Shown piece by piece: positions 26,929 to 35,178 of a stretch of DNA of 62,495 nt. Source of the stretch: Brevundimonas sp. (GTDB lineage: Bacteria; Pseudomonadota; Alphaproteobacteria; Caulobacterales; Caulobacteraceae); contig NZ_JAQSDY010000007.1 of the NCBI RefSeq assembly GCF_029946145.1, positions 1-62,495 on the forward strand. Reading direction: 5' to 3'. Numbering within the stretch: position 1 is the stretch's first letter; every line of letters begins with the position of its first letter. The notes beneath the pieces were generated by a model. It saw only the letters and a program-made list of their open reading frames with translations, was not told the origin of the DNA and made no database searches. Both the position numbers and the translations under genes were made by a program.

Positions 26929-27216
26929 GGCGTTTGGGCCGTGCTCCGCCACAAGGATCGTCGGAAGGCAATGCCGCGTGCACATGGAAGATGTGATGGC
27001 TGACCTTGGCGCGAATGTCTGCGCGGTCCCACCTGCCCGCGATACGAGGGCTCAAGGCCTCCGGCTGTACGACGCCACGACGCGAGCGGACAGACGCGCG
27101 CCGGCCAGTTCTGTTGAGAAAGCCTGGAAGCCCTCAAGGTCGGAGCCATCAAGGCATCACTTGCTCCGATGAGACCAGCCTTGGCCGTCCCATGTAAAAA
27201 GGATGTTTGGAGCGCC
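26929..27216. other. Intergenic region without recognisable gene
   Basis: Together with 26839-26896 this is a 378-bp gap holding only the terminator described at 26897-26928. It lies between the small protein gene and the 3' end of the leg operon. I saw no further hairpin, repeat or gene. Confidence 0.5.
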
Positions 27217-28266
27217 TTACCCCTCGAACACCGCTCCAAAATCCGCGTTTGCCTGCGCATATTCGGTCGGGCGGCCTATATCCATCCAGTATCCTTCGGC
27301 GCGTTGAAGCCTCACCGGCAGTTCGCGCGCGATCATGTCGGCGATCAGGGCCGGCATGTCGTAAAAGGTGTTCTTGGGGATCAAATCCAAAACCGTGGGC
27401 GACAATACATAGACCCCGGCGCTGATGGTGTAGCTCTGGGTCGGCTTCTCATCGATTCGGGTCACCTGGGCCCCGTTGGCGTTCACGACCCCGAACGGGA
27501 CCTGCATCTGGTAATCGCGCACCACGACCGTGGCCAATGCGTCCGACTGCAGGTGGGAATCCAGGACATGGCTGTAGTCCGCCTTGGCTAGAACATCGCC
27601 GTTGGTAACGACGAACGGCTCGTCGGCACGCGGCATGAGCGCCAAGGCTCCGCAGGTACCCAGCGGCTTGTCTTCGCGCAGGTAGCGGATATCCAGGCCC
27701 ATGTCGGACCCGTCGCCGAAATGGCTCTCGATCTGATCGGCCCTGTAATTCACGGCCAGCCAGAAATTCCGGAACCCCTGCCCGGCCAGATTGCTGACGA
27801 TCGTGTCGAGGATGGGCTTTGACCCGACCCTCAGCATCGGCTTGGGCGTGTCGCGGGTCAGTTCGGCCAGCCGCTCGCCCTTTCCGCCGGCCATGATGAC
27901 CACGGCATTGGTCCGCACCGGGATGTCGAGGAAGTCAGCCGGGGTGACCAGGCCGACGACCCGTCGGTCGGCGTCAAGAATCGGCAGCTGACGCAGACTA
28001 TGGGCGCGCAGGATGGCCAGGGTGGCGGCACGATCCTGACCCTGGTCGGCGCAGATTGGATTTGGATTGGCCGCGCCGATCGCCTTGTCCTCCAGGCCCG
28101 CTCCGCGGATCAGCGCCCGGCGCAGGTCGCCGTCGGACAGGGCCCCCAGCAGCCGGCGGTCGGCATCCACCACCAGGGCGATGCCGGATCCCGTCTGGTC
28201 GATCGACTCCAGCGCATTGCGGAAGGTGGCCTCCGGTCCGATCAGCGCGCGTTCCCAGGCCTTCAT
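27217..28266 (-). CDS. ptmE: CBS-domain nucleotidyltransferase, PtmE-like (sugar-1-phosphate guanylyltransferase)
   Basis: This 349-residue protein has two CBS domains (about 1-115, with LLGALSDGDLRRALIRG and VVGLVTPADFLDI) in front of a nucleotidyltransferase domain: MAGGKGERL (125-133), then TPKPML and later VVTNGDVL. This architecture is that of Campylobacter PtmE, which makes GDP-glucosamine for legionaminic acid by a GDP-linked route. The CBS pair probably senses a nucleotide. It is the last gene of the leg run, and its start overlaps legH (ATGA at 28263-28266). The nucleotide specificity (GTP or UTP) is not proven from sequence. Confidence 0.85.
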   Translation of the reverse strand: MKAWERALIGPEATFRNALESIDQTGSGIALVVDADRRLLGALSDGDLRRALIRGAGLEDKAIGAANPNPICADQGQDRAATLAILRAHSLRQLPILDADRRVVGLVTPADFLDIPVRTNAVVIMAGGKGERLAELTRDTPKPMLRVGSKPILDTIVSNLAGQGFRNFWLAVNYRADQIESHFGDGSDMGLDIRYLREDKPLGTCGALALMPRADEPFVVTNGDVLAKADYSHVLDSHLQSDALATVVVRDYQMQVPFGVVNANGAQVTRIDEKPTQSYTISAGVYVLSPTVLDLIPKNTFYDMPALIADMIARELPVRLQRAEGYWMDIGRPTEYAQANADFGAVFEG

Positions 28267-28907
28267 GCAATCCCCCTGCGTCTGGCCGGCACGCCGATCA
28301 GCATGCCCTCGCCCTCGCCCGCCTCGAGCACCACCGCGCCGGCGCCGACCACCACGCCTGGCTCAAGCCTGACGCCTTGCCGGATCACGGCGCCGGCGCC
28401 GATGTGGGAGTCCTCGCCCACCTCGACGTCGCCGCACAGGATGGCGCCGCTGGCGCAATGGGTGAAGGCGCCGATCCGGCAGCCGTGCTCGATGATGACA
28501 CCCGTGTTGATGATCGCCCCGGATTCGATCCGCGCCCCGGTCTGGATCACGCTGCGGGCCAGAAGCTGGACGCCGTCGGCCAGGGCGACATGCGAGGCAA
28601 CGACCGCCGAGGGATGACGGACGCCTGTGAAGTGGAAGCCCCGCGCCTCCAGCCGCACCTGCACGCGCCGCCTCAGATCCGGGTCGCCGCCCCGTCCCGT
28701 GCCGCCGATCCCGTTGGCGAGGTCATAGCCGGCTTCGGGGTCGAGGACGTCGTCGGGGCCCAGCAGGTCGAGACTCGGAAGACCGCTCGCAGCCTCGGGG
28801 CCGGGGTCGACGAAGCCCAGAACGGTGCGGCCTTCCGCCAGCAGGGCGTCGGCCACCACCGCGCCGTGTCCCCCCGCGCCGACCACGATGACGGGGCGTC
28901 CGCTCAT
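28263..28907 (-). CDS. legH: NeuD/LegH-type sugar N-acetyltransferase (left-handed beta-helix)
   Basis: This 214-residue acetyltransferase has an N-terminal Rossmann-like domain (VIVVGAGGHGAVVADAL, residues 6-22) and a C-terminal left-handed beta-helix of hexapeptide repeats (NTGVIIEHGCRIGAFTHCAS). The active-site histidine is probably in IIEHGC. In the legionaminic pathway this protein acetylates the 4-amino sugar made by LegC. This is the NeuD/PglD type, unlike the GNAT-type PseH of the other pathway. It overlaps both neighbours by 4 bp (ATGA). The exact sugar nucleotide is inferred from the operon. Confidence 0.88.
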   Translation of the reverse strand: MSGRPVIVVGAGGHGAVVADALLAEGRTVLGFVDPGPEAASGLPSLDLLGPDDVLDPEAGYDLANGIGGTGRGGDPDLRRRVQVRLEARGFHFTGVRHPSAVVASHVALADGVQLLARSVIQTGARIESGAIINTGVIIEHGCRIGAFTHCASGAILCGDVEVGEDSHIGAGAVIRQGVRLEPGVVVGAGAVVLEAGEGEGMLIGVPARRRGIA

Positions 28908-29980
28908 GGCTCGACCGCCTCGTCGGCCTCATAGGCGCGCGCCGCCGGGCGACCCAGCATCGGCCAGATCTCCATCGGCGAGACGCCGTCGGCGGGCCGT
29001 TTGGCGGTCAGATTGTCGAGACTGAGCGGCTCGCCCGCCGCGATCGGCCGGGCCGCCACCAGGCTGCGGCGGGCGATCGCGCGATTGCCCAGTTCCTCAG
29101 GCGCCGGCGCCTTCACCGAACGGCCGAGAGCGATCTCGACCTCGCGAATGGCGGCGATCATGGCGACGAGTTCGGCGGGCTCCAGCGAGGCCGCGTGATC
29201 GGGACCCGGCCGCGCGCGGTCGAGGGTGAAATGTTTCTCGATCACCGTAGCGCCGCGAGCGGCGGCAGCGATGGCCGCGCTGGTCCCCAGGGTGTGGTCG
29301 GAATAGCCGACCGGAAGGCCGAACGTCTGCGCCATCACGTCCATGGCCCGCAGGTTCACCGCCCTGAGCGGCGCCGGATATTCGGTCGTGCAGTGCAGCA
29401 GGGTGACGCGCTCGCGCAGGCGCGCCTGACCGGCCGGACTGGCCAAGGCCTCCGCCAGATCGGCCTTGCCCGTCGGCAGGTCCGTCCGCGTCAGACCGAA
29501 GGCGATCACGGCCAGGGCGTCGCGGATTTCGTCCAGGTTGGCCATGCCGGTCGAGACGATCAGCGGCTGGTCCAGCCGGGCAGCCGCCAGCAACATGGCC
29601 CCCCAGGTCAGATCCCCGGAGGGGATCTTGACCGCCGGCATGCCCAGGGCGGCGAGGAAGGCGAGACTGTCGAGATCGAAGGCCGTGGACATGAAACGAA
29701 CGCCACGCGCGGCGGCGTGGGCGGCCAGGCCCCTGTGGTCCTCATGCGCCAGCTCAAGCGCCTTGAGCATGGCCATCTGGCTGCCGTCCTCGCCGGTGTT
29801 GCGGGCCTGGTAGGCCGCCTTTCCGGCGCGGCGCGTGACCAGCTGATCGGCCTGGAAGGTCTGGAATTTGACCGCGTCGGCGCCGGCCTCGGCGGCGACG
29901 TCGATCATGCGGCGTGCATCGTCCAGCGAGCCGTCGTGATTGACCCCCGCCTCGGCGATGATGAAGACGCGGTCATTCAT
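28904..29980 (-). CDS. legI: N-acetylneuraminate/legionaminate synthase
   Basis: This 358-residue NeuB-family enzyme condenses a 6-carbon amino sugar with phosphoenolpyruvate to a nonulosonic acid. The barrel starts with IIAEAGVNHDGSLDDA, then DAVKFQTFQAD, STGMANL, GYSDHTLG and IEKHFTLDR. The C-terminal SAF domain covers roughly 300-350. The EAGVNHDG form is the Leg/Neu subtype, compared with the EMSGNHN of PseI. It is located between legG and legH, with ATGA overlaps on both sides, which supports legionaminic rather than sialic acid. Confidence 0.92.
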   Translation of the reverse strand: MNDRVFIIAEAGVNHDGSLDDARRMIDVAAEAGADAVKFQTFQADQLVTRRAGKAAYQARNTGEDGSQMAMLKALELAHEDHRGLAAHAAARGVRFMSTAFDLDSLAFLAALGMPAVKIPSGDLTWGAMLLAAARLDQPLIVSTGMANLDEIRDALAVIAFGLTRTDLPTGKADLAEALASPAGQARLRERVTLLHCTTEYPAPLRAVNLRAMDVMAQTFGLPVGYSDHTLGTSAAIAAAARGATVIEKHFTLDRARPGPDHAASLEPAELVAMIAAIREVEIALGRSVKAPAPEELGNRAIARRSLVAARPIAAGEPLSLDNLTAKRPADGVSPMEIWPMLGRPAARAYEADEAVEP

Positions 29981-31137
29981 TGACCGACCTCATGGAAGGC
30001 CTTGGCCAGCAGCGTCTCGCGGGGCGGCGCGTCGCGCAGGATCCGGACGATGCGCCCGGCGCTGAAGCCGTCGCCATAGAGATTGACGACGTCGGTGCAG
30101 TCGAGCGCAAACGCCTCCAGCACGGCGGCGGCGATGGCCGGGGCCTCCGCAGGGCAGCGGATCACGGAAGCTGCGGCCAGCCGGCCCTTCTGGCGGTCGC
30201 CGATGTCGACCGTGGGCGCGCCGAAGGACGGCGCCTCATACAGTCCGCTGGAAGAGTTTCCGACCACCGCATCGACCTGGGCCATCAGCGACAGGTAGCG
30301 CAATTGGCCGAGGGAAGCGAAGACCCGCACATCGGGCCGATCACCGGCCCAGACATCCAGCGCCGTCTCGATGGCGCGATGGCCCGGATCGGCGTTCGGG
30401 CGGGTGACCCATTTCACGACATCGGCCGGCAGGGCGTCCAGCGCCGCCAGCAGGGCCTCGAACTCGCCCTGCCCGCGGTCGGCGGTCAGGGTCACGGGAT
30501 GGAAGGTCACGAGGATGTTCCGCGGACCCAGCGGCGCGCCGAGAGCGGCCTCCAGCGCGGCCCGGTCCAGCAAGGGCCGGCGCCGCAGCTGATCCAGCCC
30601 GGGACTGCCGACGACATGGACCCGGTCAGGCGCGGCGCCCATCTGGCGGACGCGCCGGGCCGAGGTCTCGTGGGTCGTCAGGTGGATGTGGGCCATCTGG
30701 GTCAGGGCGTGGCGGATGCTTTCGTCGAAGGCGCCTTCGGTGGTGTCGCCGCCGGCGATGTGGGCGATCGGGACCCGGTGGATCAGGGCCGCCTGCGCCG
30801 CCGCGAAAATCTCGTAGCGATCACCCAGCACCAGCATGATGTCGGGCTGCAGCGTCTCCAGCGCCTCCGAAACCCCGGTCAGGCAGCGCGCCATGGCCCG
30901 GACGGTATCCAGCGGGCCGTCGGACTCCAGGCCCAGCGGCACGCGGGCGTCGATGTGGAAGCCGTCGGCCTCGATCTGGTCGGCCGTCATGCCGAACGAG
31001 GCTTCCAGGTGCGAGCCGGTGGCGATCAGTTGCAGCTCCAGATCTCCGGCCGCGCGGATGTCGTGCATCACCCATTGCAGCAGGCCGTAGTCGGCCCGGC
31101 CGCCGGTGACGACGCAGATCCTGCGGCGCGCGGTCAT
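29977..31137 (-). CDS. legG: UDP- or GDP-sugar 2-epimerase (hydrolysing), LegG/NeuC
   Basis: This 386-residue protein belongs to the non-phosphorylating 2-epimerase family. It removes the nucleotide and epimerises C2 of the diacetamido sugar to give 2,4-diacetamido-2,4,6-trideoxymannose. It begins ICVVTGGRADYGLLQWV and has HIAGGDTTEGAFDESIRHA and GNSSSGLYEAP, as expected. The start at ATG 31137 overlaps the legC stop. The open frame reaches 31257, but that part overlaps legC and does not fit the family. NeuC is the alternative, but legB and legC next to it favour legionaminic acid. Confidence 0.92.
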   Translation of the reverse strand: MTARRRICVVTGGRADYGLLQWVMHDIRAAGDLELQLIATGSHLEASFGMTADQIEADGFHIDARVPLGLESDGPLDTVRAMARCLTGVSEALETLQPDIMLVLGDRYEIFAAAQAALIHRVPIAHIAGGDTTEGAFDESIRHALTQMAHIHLTTHETSARRVRQMGAAPDRVHVVGSPGLDQLRRRPLLDRAALEAALGAPLGPRNILVTFHPVTLTADRGQGEFEALLAALDALPADVVKWVTRPNADPGHRAIETALDVWAGDRPDVRVFASLGQLRYLSLMAQVDAVVGNSSSGLYEAPSFGAPTVDIGDRQKGRLAAASVIRCPAEAPAIAAAVLEAFALDCTDVVNLYGDGFSAGRIVRILRDAPPRETLLAKAFHEVGQ

Positions 31138-32300
31138 GCGTCGGCCAGCCGGGCGCTGCTGGGGATGTTGATGACGCTGGCCTCCAGCGCCTCGGCGATC
31201 GGCAGGGCGTCGCGCGGGCAGGCCGCATACATCGGCAGTCGGTGCATCAGCGTCCACAGCGGCCGGGCCATGAAGCCGGCGTTGTTCAGAGCCTCCAGCA
31301 GGGTGTCACGCATCGCCATGTCGGGCCGGTCGAGAATCAGGGCGTTGAGCCAGTGGTTGACCTCGGCCCCGGGCCGGGCGGTCAGCAGGCGCACGCCTTC
31401 CACATCCCGAAACGCCTCCGCGTACCGTTCCGTCAGCACCGCCTTGCGCGCCAGCATGCCGGGCAGCTGCTCCAGCTGGGCGCAGCCGAGGGCGGCGTTG
31501 AGGTTGGGCATGCGGTAATTCCAGCCCACCTCGTCGTGCACGAAAGACCATTTGTGCGGCGTGCGCGCCGTGGTGGTCAGATGTTTGGCCCGACGGGCGA
31601 GGTCGGGATCATTGGTCAGGATAGCCCCGCCGCCGCCGGTGGTGACGATCTTGTTGCCATTGAAGCTCAGGGCCGACACGCGGCCAACGTTGCCGACGTG
31701 CCGGCCATTCCAGCTTGAGCCCAGGCCTTCGGCAGCGTCCTCGACCAGCGTCAGCTTCCAGCGCGCCGCGACCCCGGCCAAGCCGTCCAGATCGCAGGGA
31801 TGGCCGAATACGTGCATGACCATAAGCGCCCGGATCGGCGCTCCGGTGCGGGTGTTGACGCAGACGTCGCCGTCCACGCGCGCGGTCCCGCGCAGATACG
31901 CATCCAGCCGGACGGGATCGACACCCAGCGCCGTCGCTTCGGAGTCCACGAAATGCGGCGTCGCGCCCTGATAGGCCACGGCGTTGGCGGTGGCGACGAA
32001 GGTCAGGGCCGGAACCAGCACCTCGTCCCCCGCCCGCACCCCGGCGAGGCGCAAGCAGATGTCGAGCGCCGCCGTGCCGTTGGAGGTCGCCACCGCATGG
32101 GCCGCGCCGGTGATGGTTTCGAGGTCGCGCTCGATGCGGTCGACATAGGCGCCGACGGACGAGACCCAGCCGGTGTCGAGGCAATCCTTCAGATAGGACC
32201 ACTCCTGCCCCCGGAATTCGGGCTCATGCAGGGCGACGGAGCCGTCCGACGCCGGCAGGGCGGCGCGGACCGCCGCAAGGACCTGATCAGGCAGGCTCAC
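31134..32300 (-). CDS. legC: LegC-type nucleotide-sugar aminotransferase
   Basis: This is a PLP aminotransferase of the DegT/DnrJ/EryC1 family (388 residues from GTG 32300) that aminates C4 of the LegB 4-keto product. LHEPEFRGQEWSYLKDCL and TGWVSSVGAYVDRIE are typical of LegC. The catalytic Lys217 is in NGNKIVTTGGGG. The start overlaps the legB stop (GTGA at 32297-32300), and a much longer frame upstream to 32609 is the overlapping dehydratase gene. The stop overlaps the legG start. It is distinct in sequence from PseC at 3545-4699. Confidence 0.93.
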   Translation of the reverse strand: MSLPDQVLAAVRAALPASDGSVALHEPEFRGQEWSYLKDCLDTGWVSSVGAYVDRIERDLETITGAAHAVATSNGTAALDICLRLAGVRAGDEVLVPALTFVATANAVAYQGATPHFVDSEATALGVDPVRLDAYLRGTARVDGDVCVNTRTGAPIRALMVMHVFGHPCDLDGLAGVAARWKLTLVEDAAEGLGSSWNGRHVGNVGRVSALSFNGNKIVTTGGGGAILTNDPDLARRAKHLTTTARTPHKWSFVHDEVGWNYRMPNLNAALGCAQLEQLPGMLARKAVLTERYAEAFRDVEGVRLLTARPGAEVNHWLNALILDRPDMAMRDTLLEALNNAGFMARPLWTLMHRLPMYAACPRDALPIAEALEASVINIPSSARLADA

Positions 32301-33307
32301 AGCACGTACCGATCCGCCTTGTAGCGGGCCAGGTTGGCCGGATCGCTGAACCAGTCGATGGTCTCTTGCAGACCGCGCGCAAAGCCCTCGCCGCCGCCGT
32401 ATTCGGGCGACCAGCCGGTCAGGGATCGCATCAACGCGCTGTCGGCCCACAGCCGTTCGACCTCGCTGGCCTCGGGGCGCAGGCGCTGGTCGTCGGTGAC
32501 GATGGCGACGTCGCGGCCCATCAGGGCGATGATCTGGCGCGCCGTGTCGCCGATGGAGACCTCGAAGCCGCTGCCGACATTGACGGTCTGGCCCACCGCC
32601 GCGTCGCATTCCGCCAGGGCCTCGAAGCCGCGGGCGGTGTCGGAAACGAAGGTGAAGTCACGCGTCGGATGCACCGCGCCCAGTTTGATCTCGCTAGCGC
32701 CCGCGGCGATCTGGGTGATGACCGTCGGGATCACCGCCCGCGCCGACTGGCGGGGACCATAGGTGTTGAACGGCCGGATCACTGTGACCGGCGCGCCGAA
32801 GGCGGCGTGGAAGCTGAGCGCGATCTGGTCCGCGCCGATCTTGCTGGCCGAATAGGGCGACTGACCCTGCAGCGGATGGGCCTCGGTGATCGGCACGAAC
32901 CGGGCGGTGCCGTAAACCTCGCTGGTCGAGGTGTGGACCACCCGCTCGACTCCCCGATCGCGCGCCGCCTGGACGATGTTCAACGTCCCCAGGACGTTGG
33001 TCTCAACATAGGTCTGGGGCGAGTGGTAGCTGTAGGGGATGGCGATCAGGGCCGCGAGATGCAGCACCACGTCACAACCGGTCATGGCCGTGCGCACCCC
33101 GTGCGGATCGCGAATGTCGCCGGCGAAGACGTCGAGATCCTTTCGGATGTCGGCCGGGCTATCGTCCAGCCAGCCCCAGCCGCCCAGGCTGTTGTACTGG
33201 ACGAAGGCCCGTACGTCGCATCCGCGCCGCACCAGCCGCTCGGTCAGGTGCGAGCCGATGAAGCCGTCAGCGCCGGTGACCAGTATGCGCTTGCCGTCCA
33301 GTCTCAT
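32297..33307 (-). CDS. legB: LegB-type NAD-dependent 4,6-dehydratase
   Basis: This enzyme, the first of the leg pathway, removes water from C4/C6 of UDP-GlcNAc or its GDP equivalent without C5 inversion. It has 336 residues of extended SDR fold: GADGFIGS (12-19), then STSEVYG (127-133), Tyr152 and Lys156 in YSASK, and RPFNTYGPRQSARAVIPT, which is usual for LegB. ATG 33307 has GTCCCGGG-rich sequence before it and no strong ribosome site. It is the first gene of the block legB-legC-legG-legI-legH-ptmE, in which every junction is a 4-bp overlap. A promoter is expected in 33308-33483. Confidence 0.93.
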   Translation of the reverse strand: MRLDGKRILVTGADGFIGSHLTERLVRRGCDVRAFVQYNSLGGWGWLDDSPADIRKDLDVFAGDIRDPHGVRTAMTGCDVVLHLAALIAIPYSYHSPQTYVETNVLGTLNIVQAARDRGVERVVHTSTSEVYGTARFVPITEAHPLQGQSPYSASKIGADQIALSFHAAFGAPVTVIRPFNTYGPRQSARAVIPTVITQIAAGASEIKLGAVHPTRDFTFVSDTARGFEALAECDAAVGQTVNVGSGFEVSIGDTARQIIALMGRDVAIVTDDQRLRPEASEVERLWADSALMRSLTGWSPEYGGGEGFARGLQETIDWFSDPANLARYKADRYVL

Positions 33308-33483
33308 GGGTCCGTCCCGGGCGGCGGAATGCGCCGTGGGGCCAACGTGCTTAGTGGCCGTTAAGGAACCGAAAAGGCCGGGGCTCCAAAGCGCCGGCTG
33401 CGGCGGAAAAGCAGGTTGCCTCCTCCGCCTCTATCCTGTCTCTGGGCGAGCCGGCTGTCCATGTCGGCGATAGAACCCCGGCC

Positions 33484-34488
33484 ATGCTGTCTCGTCACCC
33501 TCTGCTGTCCGCCGCCGTCGCCATGGCCGCCGCCGCTGGCGTGGTCGCCTGCGGTCAGGCGTCGGGCGGGTCGATGGCGACCGGGGTCGGCGACGCCGCA
33601 GCTCAACGACTGACGGCCCTGACCGCGCTGGACCAGCGCGTGGCCCGGGTGGCGCAGCGGCTGTCCGACGAGAATGTCGAGCTATGTCCCGCGGTCCGGC
33701 TGGCGGCCGGCTGGGCCCTGCATTCCGCCAGCCAGTACAGCAATGAACTACGCCCCCTCGTCCAGTCGCGCTTCGGGCTGGAGGGCGACCTGCCGGGCGT
33801 GCTCTCCGCGCCCCCGACTTCGGCCGCGGCGAACGCCGGATTGCGCGAGGGCGACCTGATCCTCGCCGTCAACGGAACGCCGCTGAACCCCGGTCCGGCC
33901 CGGACGACGCCCGCCTTCGAGGGTCTGGCGGCCAATGTCGCCGTTCTGGACCGCGCCCTCGCCGACGGAGCGATACGCCTCGACATCCGTCGCGGCGGCG
34001 AACCCCTGACCGTCAGGGTCCAGCCGCACAGGTCCTGCGGCTATGAGGTTCAGTTGAATCCCTCCGACGAGTTGAACGCCCGCGCCGACGGCCGGCGGCT
34101 GTTCATCAGCACCGCCCTGGCCGGCTTCACCGAGTCGGACGACGAACTGGCGCTGATCCTCGGCCACGAACTGGCCCACCATGTGCTGCGCCACCGCTCG
34201 TGGAGCGACGTCGGCGGGGCGGGACGCAAGGCCAATGACGCGACCACCGTCAACGGCGTCGGCGACAAGGAAACCCAGGCCGACCGGGTCGGTCTCTTCC
34301 TGGTCGCCCGCGCCGGATACGACACCCGCGTCGCGCCCGCCTTCTGGCGCCGCTTCGGCGCGGCCAACTGGCGCGTCCGCTATCCGCAGCTTCGCCACGC
34401 CTCCGCCGAGGCCCGGGCCCGGGCGCTGGAGGCGGTGCAGGTCGAGATCGACGCGAAACGGGGCGAAGGCGGGCCCCTGCTGCCCTGA
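33484..34488 (+). CDS. M48-family metalloprotease lipoprotein with PDZ-like region
   Basis: This 334-residue protein is a zinc metallopeptidase. The N terminus is a lipoprotein signal (VVAC, Cys23), so it should sit in the periplasm on a membrane. A PDZ-like stretch covers about 108-180 (AGLREGDLILAVNGTPL). The HELAHH zinc motif is at 228-233 and the third ligand in ETQADRVG (Glu263). M48 members such as BepA and LoiP maintain outer-membrane proteins. It lies on the opposite strand between legB and legF and is 3 bp from the legF stop, so it interrupts an otherwise continuous leg set. Confidence 0.9.
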   Translation: MLSRHPLLSAAVAMAAAAGVVACGQASGGSMATGVGDAAAQRLTALTALDQRVARVAQRLSDENVELCPAVRLAAGWALHSASQYSNELRPLVQSRFGLEGDLPGVLSAPPTSAAANAGLREGDLILAVNGTPLNPGPARTTPAFEGLAANVAVLDRALADGAIRLDIRRGGEPLTVRVQPHRSCGYEVQLNPSDELNARADGRRLFISTALAGFTESDDELALILGHELAHHVLRHRSWSDVGGAGRKANDATTVNGVGDKETQADRVGLFLVARAGYDTRVAPAFWRRFGAANWRVRYPQLRHASAEARARALEAVQVEIDAKRGEGGPLLP

Positions 34489-34491
34489 CCG

Positions 34492-35178
34492 TCAGGCGGA
34501 CGACCGTTCGGCGACGCGGAAATCCTCGAGCGTGTCGATGTCGACCGACCGCTCGGCCGGCATTTCATGGGCGACGGTCTCGCCGGCCTTCCAGAAGCTT
34601 CGCCCGGCTCTCAGCCACGCCAGGTCCGCCGCATAGACAGCCCCATTGATGCGGAAGGCCGACGGCAGGTCCTGACGCCGCCAGCTGAGCTCCGCGGGCT
34701 TTTCGACGAAGGGGCTCAGCCTCCCCGCCCCGTCGCGCTGGAAGATCAGATACGGATGACAGGGCGCCTCGCTGACGGACACGGCGCTGGGAGCCCCGCT
34801 TTCGGCCATCAGCGCCAACGTCGCCTCGATATCCCCGGCGGTCCGAAGCGGAGACGTCGGCTGCAGCAGCACGACGATGTCATGGCCCGGCGCGCGGTCC
34901 GCCGCATCCAGCATCACATCGACGGAGGCGGCGGTGTCGCTGGCCAGTTCGGGCGCGCGCCGGAACGGCGCCTCGCAGCCCAGCGCCCTGGCGGTCCCGA
35001 TGATCTCCGGATCGTCGGACGACAGGATCAGCCGATCGATGCTCTTCGCCGCCTGCGCGGCCTGAATGGTCCAGGCGATCAGGGGCGCGCCGCGAAACGG
35101 CAGCAGATTCTTGCGCGGCAGGCCCTTCGATCCGCCCCTGGCGGTGATGACGGCCAGAACCGACCGGCCGCCGATCAC
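34492..35178 (-). CDS. legF: CMP-nonulosonic acid synthetase, LegF (NeuA-type)
   Basis: This 228-residue enzyme activates legionaminic acid (or a related nonulosonic acid) with CTP. The N-terminal AVITARGGSKGLPRKNLLPF (residues 9-28) is the cytidylyltransferase P-loop, and LLQPTSPLRTAGDIEA follows. GTG 35178 overlaps the stop of the GMP/AGE fusion gene (GTGA), so both are co-transcribed. It is separated from legB by the M48 gene. Since the Pse run has only an SpsF-type enzyme, this one could also act on pseudaminic acid, but that is speculation. Confidence 0.91.
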   Translation of the reverse strand: MIGGRSVLAVITARGGSKGLPRKNLLPFRGAPLIAWTIQAAQAAKSIDRLILSSDDPEIIGTARALGCEAPFRRAPELASDTAASVDVMLDAADRAPGHDIVVLLQPTSPLRTAGDIEATLALMAESGAPSAVSVSEAPCHPYLIFQRDGAGRLSPFVEKPAELSWRRQDLPSAFRINGAVYAADLAWLRAGRSFWKAGETVAHEMPAERSVDIDTLEDFRVAERSSA

